NCBI GenBank assembly: GCA_963576565.1
Contig: OY755038.1
Span: 11,485,756 to 11,549,755, forward strand
Source: Aspidapion aeneum
Lineage: Eukaryota; Arthropoda; Insecta; Coleoptera; Brentidae
Reading direction: 5' to 3'
Length of the DNA stretch: 64,000 bases
Each line of letters opens with the position of its first letter. Positions within the stretch are counted from its first letter, which is position 1. The notes under the pieces were generated by a model. The model saw only the letters and a list, made by a program, of their open reading frames with translations, ran no database searches and was not told the origin of the DNA. Positions 13,399-36,899 of this stretch are shown piece by piece. The position numbers and the translations under genes are program-made.

Positions 13399-14685
13399 TT
13401 GAAATAACTATCATAAACCTACTATCACTTTGATTTTCAAAATAAAAAAATTTAATTTCAAAACATCAAAAATAAACCAATTTAATTTAAAAAAATATTT
13501 AAATATAAATTAATTTAGTGCAGTAAACATTTGTTTAAAAAATAAATTAGTTTATTTTGGAAATTAAGGTTTTAGTTAGCTATTGGTTCAAACTTTTAGT
13601 AAAATATATTAAAAACCAGCCTTTGAAATGCATTACACTAAAGGTGATGCAAAAATATTTTCTAAGCAAAAAAATACAAATGTTTTTTAAATAATAAAAA
13701 GTAACAAAATAGGTTTATGGTTAAATGATGTCATATACCAAAAGCAAGTAACTAGGTAAGTATAAAATAAACTAGGTATTTTAACTTAAAATAAATAATT
13801 GTAAAATATTAAAATAAAATAAATTGATTTAATGTTACAGTTATATAGTTAATTGCTATTCTAAGAGCATTTATAGTTCAATTTTTTAAAATTTCTTAGA
13901 CATTGAATTTGTTTCGGATTTTGAAAAAATGTCCTTTAATTTTTTTTATAAAAATATGGCAAGCCTATTATAATACAAATTTGAATTTTTTTTAAAACCC
14001 AAATTGTAACAAAAAAATAAAGTTTTTGGGGTTTATATCTAGGTTCTAACCTACTAGGTATAATCTAAAAAATAAATAAGCATTTGAAATTATTCACGTA
14101 GATATTTGATTCAGATATTTAAAACTGAATGCAAGGTTTTTCACAGATATAAAACTCTCGAAACAAAAAGCAGTGATCTTAAAGATCAAAGTAATGATCT
14201 TTGCTTACTACATTCACAGTACTTCTTACCAAATGTTGTTTATCATCATGGCTATGGTTATTAGTGCCCTCTATTTCCTATCAAACCCACAGTTAATAGT
14301 AATAAGCATGAAATAAGCCCAATTAGTACAAAATTGGACAAAACTACCCCTAAAAACTCAACAAATTCAGGAAAAAAAGGTGTGTATTCGGATTATTTTT
14401 TAAGAACTCAAACAATCTATGACCAAATTAGTTAATAGAAGATAACTCACCACAATGCACAGTAGCTGATGGTCTCAAATTCACTCAAAAACTTCGGCGT
14501 CGAAGGACCAAACTCAAAAATTTACTGGAAAAGGAAAACCACAGAAGAAAAACTGGTTGGGCGAATTTTTGTTGGCCATCGAAAAAAAAACGAAAAGGAC
14601 GATACGGTAAAGAAACAAAATTTGTGTCTATTCCGCTCAAGTCCAATAAATTTTTCATTTTAAAGTAAAATTACTATGAACTTTA
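9117..14685. other. 5.5 kb extremely AT-rich, transposon-poor DNA; possible long tara 3' UTR plus intergenic
   Basis: There is no conserved ORF; a 131-codon minus frame at 10260-10655 is low-complexity and unrecognised. AATAAA signals occur from 9241 onward and repeatedly later, so several poly(A) sites are possible. A K-box-like TGTGATA is at 11236 and a Pumilio-like TGTAAATA near 10638, but such short words are expected by chance in this composition. An (AT)n tract lies at 13363-13396. Unlike the rest of the window, I see no transposon termini here. Where the tara transcript ends cannot be decided from sequence alone. Confidence 0.5.
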
Positions 14686-14785
14686 GCTGTGTGATATTTA
14701 TAATATCCTCTTTAACGTTATTTTCTATGGGGCTCATATCCTTAATTGTGTCATATCTACCTAGAATCAGTCCTATTGTTATTTT
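14685..14785. repeat. Fragment of the same repeat as 37042-37140 (LINE-associated)
   Basis: The string AGCTGTGTGATATTTATAA, 'TATCCTCTTTAACGTTATTTTCTATG' and 'CATATCTACCTAGA' is shared almost exactly with 37042-37140, which lies next to the LINE fragment at 36900-37720. A further related piece (CTTATAGTTTTATTTATTTC) occurs at 16735-16760 and 37268-37290. These are broken copies of one element. Confidence 0.6.
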
Positions 14786-14819
14786 CTATAGCTTCGTTAC
14801 ATCAGACAGGCATCAGGCC

Positions 14820-15240
14820 GTTCGACGCAGCGGCGTAGCGTGCCCGAAAGGGCGGAGGGGGCGACAGCTAAAAAGGGCGCCTCTCAAAACTCAAAAAAAA
14901 TCTTGCGACCAAAAAAAAAAAAAAAGGTCATCATGTGTGAGGGGGTGTTCGGTTCAGCCGACAGCTCAAACGGGCGCCTCTCAAACATCTTGCGCGACCA
15001 ACAAAAAAAAAGGTCATCATATATGACGGGGGGGCCGACAGGTCAAAGGGGCGCCTCTCAAACATCTTGCGACCAAAAAAAAAAAAAAAGGTCCTCATGT
15101 CGTTAGTTTCCTTTGGCGCCCACTCAATTGGCCGTTGCCGGCCCGACTTCATAAAGCTGAGGGCGCCACTACCCTCGGGGCGGGGGGAGCGACGAACCCC
15201 CCGCGCCCACCCCCCCCCACGCTACGCCGCTGGTTCGACG
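14820..15240. mobile_element. GC-rich hAT-like MITE (405 bp) with 8-bp target duplication
   Basis: The element spans 14828-15232. Its ends are inverted copies of CAGCGGCGTAGCGTG. It is flanked by an exact 8-bp direct repeat, GTTCGACG, at 14820-14827 and 15233-15240. An 8-bp duplication plus 5'-CAG termini is typical of the hAT superfamily. Inside are three direct repeats of about 80-95 bp, each with GGGCGCCTCTCAAA, 'CTTGCGACCA', a poly(A) run, and 'GGTC(A/C)TCAT'. There is no transposase. Its high GC contrasts strongly with its surroundings. Confidence 0.85.
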
Positions 15241-15300
15241 GTCATAAAACCGTCCGAAAAATCCTATTGCTATCGGACGGTCAGTTTTCCGTTCCATCAA
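15233..15300. repeat. Unnamed repeat; paralogous empty site for the MITE at 16547
   Basis: The segment GTCATAAAACCGTC(C)GAAAA continuing 'ATCC' matches, in inverse orientation, the sequence flanking the small MITE at 16547-16664. It contains a 9-bp stem hairpin (ACCGTCCGA...TCGGACGGT, 15249-15281). It is also the target into which the hAT-like MITE at 14828 inserted. Neither end of this older repeat is resolved. Confidence 0.6.
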
Positions 15301-16490
15301 GCCACTTAAACTGGTTTCGGCGCATTAGAAATGTTTGCTTTCTCTCTCTTTTCTTTGCCTGTGTTTATCATATGTTGCACTGGAAAAATGTTATGCAAAT
15401 TATCATCCACAACACATTTAGTTTAGATCACCTAAGATAAAAATATACCATAAAATTACATTAAATTTACATTTGTCTGAAAATATTCAAAAAACAGGGA
15501 CAAAACCCAAAAAATTAAAATGTTTGTCAAAATAAATTGCGTTTCACAACCAATTTTAACACATGACAAAATGCCGCGGGTAAGCACAAAAACTGAAGAC
15601 TGAGCAAGCATACAGAATTGATTGGAAATGGCCTGGAACCAACATTAAATTTTAACACGTTTTAAAAACCGGCTAAGCCACGTAAATAAACAAATATTTT
15701 TTAAATTTCCAAAAAAAAACTGCAGCATCTGTTGATTTTTTGGCAAGAGCCTCTTCATTTTCATTTCTACAAGACTGCGGCATGTTGCAGGTATATCACA
15801 TGAAAAAAAGCTATACGTACTGACCATAGAGTAGCCTGCTTAGAAAAAGAAAAACTAGTTTAGTAAGTGATTGGATAGAAATAGAAACATAAGGGTTTAC
15901 CCTGATCGCAGCAAATCCCGGTGACCTGTGAACTAAAAGTTAAAAGAAGAGGGGTAACACCGGATGTGAAATTTTACTCCAGATTTGGCGGAAAAACAAA
16001 CGACTTCGCTTTAAGGCATCGACATTAAGGTCATTAACTATATATATATACCTATCAAAGTACAAGCTACAAAATGTGATTTTCTTCTTAGAAATATCAC
16101 AATCTCTATTTCCTAAAAATGAATAAAATTACAAAAACTTTGTGAATATTAAGTCTTTGTATAATATGTATAATTTCACAAATATTTTGTAAAAATCTAA
16201 TTATAAAATACAAATAAATAAATATATAAGTTTCACATAAAACTTATGACATTACAAAAAAGAAATATTTTTTCACAAGTTTCGCCCAAAAATATGTGCT
16301 AATACAAGTTCGTTTTAATTTTTGGTATATTTAGTTTATTATAGGCAGTCTGTAGTGGTTTTTAGTTTGTGAATATAAATTTAATTACTGTAATTTTATC
16401 TGCATTTGAAAGAACTAAAATTAAATATGTATTCTGATAATCCTATGTAATTTTATAAAAAAACTGTTTAATAAATAACCAAAACCGTTT
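15301..16490. other. No gene recognised, AT-rich intergenic
   Basis: I find no ORF with recognisable content and no clear transposon termini between the hAT-like MITE and the small MITE at 16547. There are poly(A)/poly(T) runs and short AT microsatellite stretches (for example near 16041). Confidence 0.4.
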
Positions 16491-16539
16491 TAAATCGGTC
16501 CTCGTACTGCATTGCGCGCGCTTTGGGATTTTTCAGACG

Positions 16540-16671
16540 GTTTTATCAGTAGCGCACCCCAGGAATATATCTTGGAGGGGGGCCCGAGGCCTTTGGGTGG
16601 GGCCATGCAAGTCCTCATATTGGCGTATTTTATGCTATTTTTCCCCCATCCGAGTGTGCCCATGGTTTTAT
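16540..16671. mobile_element. MITE-B copy 1 (118 bp), 7-bp target duplication
   Basis: The element is 16547-16664. It begins CAGTAGCGCACCCCAGGAAT and ends with the complement of CATGGGCACACTC. The 7-bp direct repeat GTTTTAT flanks it exactly (16540-16546, 16665-16671). Joining the flanks regenerates the sequence seen uninterrupted at about 15240-15265 (reverse complement), which confirms the duplication length. The same family occurs inverted at 33476-33607. It is noncoding. Confidence 0.85.
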
Positions 16672-16914
16672 GACTGAACACTGTTTATAATAACTGTCTC
16701 AACTTTTATGTCTTGGATCTTTCTTTTATAATTTTTCTTATAGTTTTATTTATTTCTTTGTATTCTATCGTACTAATGACCAAGATATATGTAAGATTTC
16801 AAATAAAAGTAGACATGTCGTTTAGCAATTAATTTCTACATCTTTGGTCACTTTTTAAAATAATATAATTATCGAAATACTTTTCAAAGGGTTTTTCTAT
16901 CGCGTTTACGAAAA

Positions 16915-17029
16915 AAGTCACGTGATTATAGCAACCAACCAGTTTCTGAATAAGGAGCTACGGCTTTTGTGGTTATAGTTTTAAAATCGTGTATTTTTTA
17001 TTTGTTTTTTTCAAATTTGTTTAATAAAA
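16915..17029 (+). promoter_or_regulatory. Probable Dph5 promoter region with E-box
   Basis: A CACGTG E-box (16919-16924, in the context GTCACGTGATT) lies about 110 nt upstream of the Dph5 start codon. This is a common arrangement in housekeeping promoters. There is no TATA box at a convincing distance. The leader directly before the ATG is AT-rich (ATAAAAATG). The transcription start is not determined. Confidence 0.35.
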
Positions 17030-29826
<12,797 letters not shown>

Positions 29827-29965
29827 TATTAGCTGAATTACACTTGATTTATAAAAACAGTTCGGCGTCGACAGTTCGCAGTTCAGAAATAACTAAACTT
29901 TATGTTTGAATTCGTAAAATTTGCATCTACTAAATAAAATGAAGGAATTTATCATATATTATAAT

Positions 29966-30228
29966 CGTCCCCTTAGTGCAACAACTAGATAACTTGAAAT
30001 TGATAATTTTGAGAAAATCTCAAGATGTCTTTTTATAAAATATGCATTTTCAGAGTTATCTATTTCTTGTCACTCTTTAGGCAAATTTGGTTGCTCGTAC
30101 AAGATTTCTAGATGTTGCATTAAAAAGAAGAGAGAGAGAGAGATAATAAAAAATAGGTCAGCTTTAACTGGATAACTCAAAATGCATACATTTCGAGTTG
30201 TCTAGTTGTTGCACTAAGGGAGCGAATT
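29966..30228. mobile_element. MITE with about 32-bp terminal inverted repeats
   Basis: The left end CCCTTAGTGCAACAACTAGA 'TAACTTGAAAT' is matched inverted at the right end ('CCCTTAGTGCAACAACTAGA CAACTCGAAAT'). The interior is noncoding and includes a (GA)n run at 30130. The target duplication is not resolved. It lies just past the end of Dph5. Confidence 0.65.
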
Positions 30229-30352
30229 ATTTAGCTTTTTATTGGTCATAGAACCCCTTGAATAGACCGGTGAAGATGCATACATCTTTGTCTTAGTCCA
30301 AGGTACACCAGTTTATTTTTTAAGTGATTAATAGCCTAAATTTTTTAAATAC

Positions 30353-30540
30353 AGTGAAGTTCGCATATACCGAACCCGTTTATAATGAACACTGGCTTAT
30401 AGCAAACCCCGTTCAAAGTACCCAAACATTTTTTTACTTAGGTATACAATAGTCTATATGTCTTCTTATAGTAATCCTCGGATATAGCGAACCACTTTCC
30501 GTGCAATCTTCGAGATCACTATATCCAGAGTTGACTATCT
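30353..30540. mobile_element. Pogo/Tigger-like terminal fragment
   Basis: It starts TA then CAGTGAAGTTCGCATATACC and continues with repeats of 'CTTATAGCAAAC', 'GGATATAGCGAACCA' and 'CACTATATCCAGAGTTG', the style of pogo/Tigger termini. No partner terminus was found. Confidence 0.4.
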
Positions 30541-30699
30541 TCATTTTGCTGAAACGCACATATTTTTCCTCTGCGGAAATTCTTGAAAGTGATTTCTAAC
30601 GCAGTTGTAATTTTAGAAGCTGAACAAAAATCATTAAGTAGTAACAATGAACTTTTATGATATCAACAACGAAAATACTCTGCCAATATATAGGCCCCT

Positions 30700-31206
30700 A
30701 AGCTCACACTAGGTACTATAGTTATAGTGTACGTGTGAGCTAATCTAACTAAAAATTGAAATATATTTTATTCAACTCCAGACTAAATTACCTTTTGTTT
30801 GATACCACACAAGCCATGTTTTGACTTAAACTCAAATTTTTGAAATCTACCCCCACCCTTAAAAAAAACAAAAACTAAAATGTATTTTGTTAAACTCCGG
30901 ACTCAATTACCTTTCGTTTGATATCACACACGCCATATTTTCACTTAAACTCTAATTTTTAAAATATACCCCTACCCTTTGTTTTTAAATAAATTAAAAT
31001 GTATTTTATTTAACTGCAGACTCAATTACCTTTCGTTTGATATCACACACGCCACATTTTCACATAAACTCTAATTTTTTATTTGGTTTGTGTTCGGTGG
31101 ATTTTGTTCATTTTTAAATGGGACCATCTCGACCCAAGACCCAGCCTAGGTACCAAATTTCATTAAAATCGGTCAAGCGGTTTTTGAGTTATGCGCGTTG
31201 GTCGTT

Positions 31207-31245
<39 letters not shown>

Positions 31246-31402
31246 TACAGACAGACAGACGGCGCAACAAAAAAGTTTCAAAATCATCTGAAACGCAAAG
31301 ATATATAAAAATTTTTGAAATCGGAGCAACTTTTTTTTTCTCGAAAAAATTAGGATCACCATCATAGCTCACACTACTATAGTATAGTATATGTGTGAGC
31401 TA
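30700..31402. repeat. Repeat with hairpin ends, three ~120-bp units and an (ACAG)n tract
   Basis: Hairpins built on AGCTCACAC...GTGTGAGCT stand at both edges (30702-30742, 31363-31400). Inside are three direct repeats around 'ACTCAATTACCTTTCGTTTGATA(T/C)CACACACGCCA', then 'CAAATTTCATTAAAATCGGT CAAGCGGTTTTTGAGTTAT', a phrase shared by many arthropod repeats, followed by (ACAG)n at 31206-31261. A short cousin is at 29481-29555. The class is uncertain. Confidence 0.6.
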
Positions 31403-31769
31403 AAATGTTTGTGTGTCTTCCATTTTACATGTCAAAATAACAAGATAAGAAAAGTAACAGTTGCTTAAAAAAATGCGTTTAAAAGTAAACGGCAACAGTG
31501 CCCTACAACTTGTTTACACGAATCATTTTCAAAAATTTCCGCAGAGGAAGATGTTGGGCGTCTCGATGAAGTGAGTTATTCACGAAAATTCTTGTTGCTC
31601 ATCATATAAAAAATAGACCTGTATACATCGTATCCCATTTTTGATGGGATTAAATAGGTGCTCTTTTTTTGAGCTCTTAAAAATGGTGCTTTCAGATTTT
31701 TGTCAAACCCTGTAGTTTTTATTATACGGGGGCTTTTTGAAAAGGTTGCAAATTAAACAAAACCAAATC

Positions 31770-32757
31770 CAGGGCTATCAAAATGGACGGGCCACGATCC
31801 TCCACTCTGTTGACGTCACATTCGGAGCTGATTTTTTTTTGATGGTCACGTTACGACACAGCTGATTGTCTTTAAAATATTGAAGTTGGAATGACGGTTC
31901 ATTGATATTTGATTTTTTTAAAAATAAAGCCGTTTTGAGATTGGTTTTACTTTATTCTGCCAGAACAATTTTTTTTAAATGTATAGTAAGCCTTAATTTT
32001 TCATAGCCGCTTCATTAGCTCACACAAAAATTAAGTTTAAAGCAGAAGCGAATGTGACAATCACATATGACAAAGTCAAATACATGTCAAATATAACAGT
32101 TGGCATGTGGTACCAAGGCCAACACAAAAATAGAGGCCACGACCCTCAAAAAATCAGCTGTTCTTCCGGGGCTGAATTTTACATTGGGTCTTATGGGAGG
32201 TCAGACGTTTTTTTATGATATTTTCAAAATGGCACTACAGATTTCCGCAAAATTTCACTGAAATATTCTCAGACACCATCCCGATATTCCACCAAAGGTT
32301 TGTAAGGAAGCAACGTGATTAAAAGGTTAAAATCTTCAAGATTTGGCATTCCTTATTTTGAATTAAAATTACCCGCCATGTGCCACATGCAAACTGTTAT
32401 ATTTGACATGTATTTGACTTTGTGATTGTCACATTCGCTTCTGCTTTAAACTTAATTTTTGTGTGAGCTAATGAAGCGGCTATGAAAAATTAGGGCTTAC
32501 TATACATTTAAAAAAAAATTGTTCTGCCAGAATAAAGTAAAAACAATCTCAAAAACGGCTTTATTTAAAAAAAAATCAAATATCCATGAACCGTCATTCC
32601 AACTTCAATATTTTAAAGACAATCAGCTGTGTCGTAACGTGACCATCAAAAAAAAATCAACCCCGGATGTGACGTCAACAAAGTGGAGGATCGTGGCCCG
32701 TCCATTTTGATAGCCCTGGTGGTACATGGCGGGTAATTTGAATTCAAAATAAGGAAA
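31770..32757. mobile_element. MITE-A copy 1, split by the insertion of copy 2
   Basis: It starts CAGGGCTATCAAAATGGACG and runs to 32113. It is interrupted by an inverted sibling at 32114-32718 and resumes after the duplicated GTGGTAC with ATGGCGGGTAATTTGAATTC up to about 32757, where similarity to the family stops; the far end is missing. Flanking duplication cannot be tested for this copy. Confidence 0.85.
32107..32725. mobile_element. MITE-A copy 2 (605 bp) nested in copy 1, 7-bp target duplication
   Basis: The element is 32114-32718, beginning CAAGGCCAACACAAAAATAG and ending with the complement of CAGGGCTATCAAAATGGACG. The exact 7-bp direct repeat GTGGTAC is at 32107-32113 and 32719-32725. 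Removing the element and one GTGGTAC restores the uninterrupted family sequence seen at 63775. The ends are imperfect inverted repeats over about 65 bp. It is noncoding. Confidence 0.92.
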
Positions 32758-32759
32758 AT

Positions 32760-33468
32760 ATTATTATTAATCTTGACAAAATAATAAAGTTTTCTGCTTT
32801 TTTTATAAGGGATTTCAAAAAAGGTATTATTTTGCTCAAAAAAATTTGCTACAAAAATGTTTTTACAGAATTAAATCATCTTGTAAATTAATAATTATAT
32901 AAATTTCAATTATTCCTAAAAGATTTCAATATAGTTTTTTATAATTTATATACGAAAATCCACAAAAATAGATGTTTATACAAAATATAACTTAAAAAAA
33001 TTTTTTTCCTAAACATTTCAACAATCTTTTATCCTCACAGAATTTCCAATTCTCCCATAAGGGTCCAAGTAATACCTTCACACACTACATTTGACAATAA
33101 AACAATAATTGTCAAATGTATCAAGGGCCTCTAGTTCAGCTATGTATAAATCAAATTTATGAAACTTTTTTGTAATGCGCTCTTACACCCGGTTTCCACC
33201 TATGCATGCCCACCCCGATTCAAAAAACGCATCAGGTGACGCCGCATTTAAAACCGGTGCAAATCCATGGCCCATCACGTGATCGGGGTCGAATCTAGGC
33301 TTTAAGTCGTAAAAGCGTCAAAGTTGCATACATTTTTTGGAGATACATGGAGCAGTTGCATAGTCTGAACAGGATATAAAATATTCTCTTGACTAGTTAG
33401 CCGATTTCTTTTCACAAAATTTTAGATTTTTCATTTTATTAACAATTCTACTTGAGTCTGGTATAGCG
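32760..33468. other. Noncoding; small hairpin at 33091-33120
   Basis: No gene was recognised. TACATTTGACAAT and its complement ATTGTCAAATGTA form a perfect 13-bp stem around a 9-nt loop near 33086-33120. A GC-richer segment at about 33190-33300 is unassigned. Confidence 0.4.
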
Positions 33469-33614
33469 ATAAATCCATGGGCGCACCCCCACTAAGATTT
33501 TTGTATATTTTTTCCACATATTTCATGAATAAACATAAAAAATAGCATGAAATACGACATCATAAGGCCTCGGCCCCCCCCCAGACATATTCCTGGGTGC
33601 GCTACTGATAAATC
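33469..33614. mobile_element. MITE-B copy 2 (132 bp), inverted, 7-bp target duplication
   Basis: The element is 33476-33607; ATAAATC flanks it at 33469-33475 and 33608-33614. Reverse-complemented, it begins CAGTAGCGCACCCAGGAATA and shares 'GGCCGAGGCCTT', 'CGTATTT(C/T)ATGCTATTTTT' and the CATGGGCG(C)AC end with the copy at 16547. It is noncoding. Confidence 0.8.
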
Positions 33615-34060
33615 TGTGTCTATATTAAAAAACTTAAACAAGAAACCCATACATATTGCAGGTTGACCTTCGCCCTAAAAATGACCTTTTCAAAGTTAAT
33701 TGCCTTATTTTAGACCCCTGCTCCTCAAGAAAAAAATTCATGTTATTCAAAAGAGGTTTCTAATTGTAGAAATTTCATTAATATTAAAATATCGACTTTT
33801 TCGCGTGCTGTCTGGCTTATACAGTGATCTTATAAATTATAAAGAGTCGCTGATATTTACAGAGTGTTTCGAATTGTCCACTTTTGTGGGTTAAAGGTAC
33901 TAGAAGGGGAGATAGTAAAAACCTGACTCAGTCTTGAAATCCTAATAGATTAAGGCGTTTTTGAGTGACAAGGTTTTTTGTCTGTGTAACTTTTTTATTT
34001 ATTATTATTATTATATAACTTGAATTTTTGTGTAAATGGCTTTTTTTAAATAATATAATA

Positions 34061-34926
34061 ATTGAAGACACGAGTGGATAAAGACGCCATGTAACATTTT
34101 TTCAGAAATGCGTTTTTTTCGTTCAAAAGGCTTAAAATGAACGATACCTTTGTTAAAAAGCTGAATATTCAGGTGATGAAGGTGCTATGTATCATATTTT
34201 TTTCTTCAATGGATAAAGGTGTCAAGGTAACATGACATTTTTACACACTGCTCAGTGTAAAAGTTTCTCCTAGAGTAAGAAAAGCTGTGCTTCTCTCTAT
34301 ATGGATAATTATTTGTATAACTTTGAAGAACTCCCAGGAGCTTGGTGAAAAAGTCAGTTTTAGAGATGGTGTGAAGTGGATTTTGGACCAGTTTGGCAGC
34401 TATTTACATAAAGAAAATTATGATGAATACTCACCATTCCTTAAAGTAGATGTGTTTTAAAAATGAAGTATTCACAAGGAGGACAGCGTGAACAGTTGAA
34501 ATATGTTAAGAAATAGTACAAATGGTTCTATAAAAAAGTTTTTGAAGAAAACGAAGAAAATTCTAACAAAAAAAGAAGAAGAAATTCAATTATTAGTTTC
34601 ACTAGACAAGTCTTAGATTTTGTTACTTTTATTATAAAAATGCATATTTTTGGGTACATAAACCATTTTCCATTTACATTTAACATAGATTTTGTCAGTT
34701 TCTCATGAATAAAGGTGTCATGTCCACTTAAAGTACAAATTTCTCCTAAAATATTAAGGTTTTTTTAAATTGACAAATAGGCAAAAAAATGTTGAATTAG
34801 ATTTAAAAAAACACTTTCAGTAAATGCGCAAAATTACATTAGCAAAAAAGTTCCAATCGAAAATCTTAAAACCCATTTTTCTTAAAATAAATACTTTGCG
34901 CTTTTACCCACTTGTGTCTTCAATTC
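34061..34926. mobile_element. Terminal-inverted-repeat element with decayed interior
   Basis: ATTGAAGACACGAGTGGATA at the left is matched inverted at the right (34897-34924: the complement of TTGAAGACACAAGTGGGTAA). The interior has short codable stretches broken by stops (for example around 34330-34610, ending in a Lys/Glu-rich stretch), suggesting a dead ORF that I cannot name. Words such as 'AAAGGTGTCA' recur. Confidence 0.45.
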
Positions 34927-35047
34927 ACATGTCAACATTTTTGGGCCTGCTTCAAAAAGTGGTTTCTTTTTAATTAAATCGCCCCCTATTTATACAATTT
35001 TAGAAATCAGCGTAAAATTTTCTTTAAAATGACGTGCCGAGTGCCCT

Positions 35048-36100
35048 GCCAAGTTCGCGCAAACTGCTGTATCATCTTTTCTTAAAACATTTCAGCCCAT
35101 ATTTGACCTATCTTGAACTCTACTTCGTAATGAGCTACGAAACTCAAACTTTGCACAGTCGTAGATCTTCATAGAGTTAACAACCCCTCCAAGTCTCATG
35201 GACTTCCATAAAGTAGTAACTTAGTTACAAAATTTTAAAAAACTTCGAAATTGGCACTCATTCATGTATAGATCATCAAAATTCTACTGTACTTCCAGAC
35301 ATGCAACGAAGCTGAAATTTGGTAGATACTGACTGATAGAAATTATGACCAAATCCTTGGAAAATATAAAAAACCCCAAAATTCTGATTGACTCCCCTCC
35401 CCTATACATGTAAAGTTATGTAAAAGTAACATTGCTTACTTCCAGAAACCCTAGGGAGCTGAGCTTTGGCAGACTGATAGGAAATATGATAAAACTATAG
35501 GAAAAAAATTAAAAACCTCAAAATTTTAATTTGCTTCCCTCCCCTATAAATGTAAAGTTATGTCAAAGTAGCATTGCCCACTTTCAGAAACGCTAGAGAG
35601 CCTAGCTTTAGAAGGCTCATAAGAACTATGATAAAACCATAGGAAAAAATTTAAAAACCTCAACATTTTTAATAAGGCTTTGCAAAAGTTTTGAACAATA
35701 TTCCGCATATTTTACTGCTTTAAAACTTAAATATTATCCAAACCGTTTAAAGAGGAGTGAAAGCAGAACAAAAACATTTCATGTAAAAAAGTCAAGTACG
35801 CGAAAATGGTATTCCTTAAAAAGAATTGAGATAAAAGTAAAGCCAAGTTCTCCAATACAAATTTCAAAATGCAAGGTTCTTACTAGCTTGGAAATGTTTT
35901 TCTAAACTTGGCTATTACAGCTGTAAATGACTTATGCACAGTGCCAAATTGAACATAAAGAAGTTTGGCTGTAATAGCAAAGTTAAAAACAAAACATTTC
36001 CAAACTAGTTTGAAATTTGTATTGGAGAACTTGGCTTTACTTTTATCTCAATTCTTTTTCGCGTACTTGCCTTTTTTTACATGAAATGTTTTTGTTATGA
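35048..36100. repeat. Repeat family D copy 2, with an inverted tail
   Basis: It has the same order of segments as 25651-26576, with about three ~130-140-bp internal units. At 35780-35900 it carries the terminal segment (TTGGAGAACTTGGCTTTA..., ACATGAAATG) in inverted orientation. It then carries the segment in direct orientation at 36000-36098, so the two form a ~320-bp inverted repeat. Confidence 0.7.
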
Positions 36101-36899
36101 TCATACTTAGTATATTGATTGTAATACATCATTTTAAAAGAAATTTGACGCTGATCTATTCTTGATACAAGTACTTGATTTGATTGGGTAGTTTAATACA
36201 AGTGTATAGTTGGTCCAAAGACCTTACGGAACTCTATTGCATTTTCCATTCAATGACATAAACGATCGAAGTTGCCCCAAAGATTGAACCCTTAAACTTT
36301 CTTTACTGTTTTTGTTGCAAAAGAAACTTACACAGTTTCTTAATACCTATTTAGAAATTTTTAATTGTGATTTTTTAGTGATTGCAACATACCAAAGAAA
36401 TTGAAATACAGGTAAATATTTTCCTTTTTGTTTGTTTTTCGTATATTTCTAGATTTATAAGTTCAATTTTTTAAGGCAAGAAAAAGTACCTATCTAAAAT
36501 CTTTTATAAATTTATTTTTAACACAAAAATATTAATTTTAGTATTAATAGTAAATTTTTTATTTTCACCTAAGTAAGGGGTATAGGGTTAAATTTATCAT
36601 TTTGTTTGTATTTAAATTTTATTGATCACGCAAAGGGCTGAAACTTCTATTTTCAACAGCAACGTGTGCATATAGGGTTTCTAAAAAGGTAAGTAGTTAA
36701 TTTGATTATTATTTTTGCTATATTTTTTTATTAGACAGTGTTTTCAAATTGCTGATCCTTAAGGGCGAAAATATTGAGATGATATATTCACTTAAAAGGT
36801 TTTTATATAATATATGGTGGGTATGTAGATTCTTTAGTAAAACATTATTCAGATTTTACCACACTAATCTTAGTCCAAAACTAATAATTATCGAAAAAA

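Noticed and set aside
14469..15440. Several 64-116-codon + strand frames around the GC-rich MITE
   Set aside because: They run through poly(A) tracts and the tandem units of the MITE; their Lys-rich stretches are translated A-runs.
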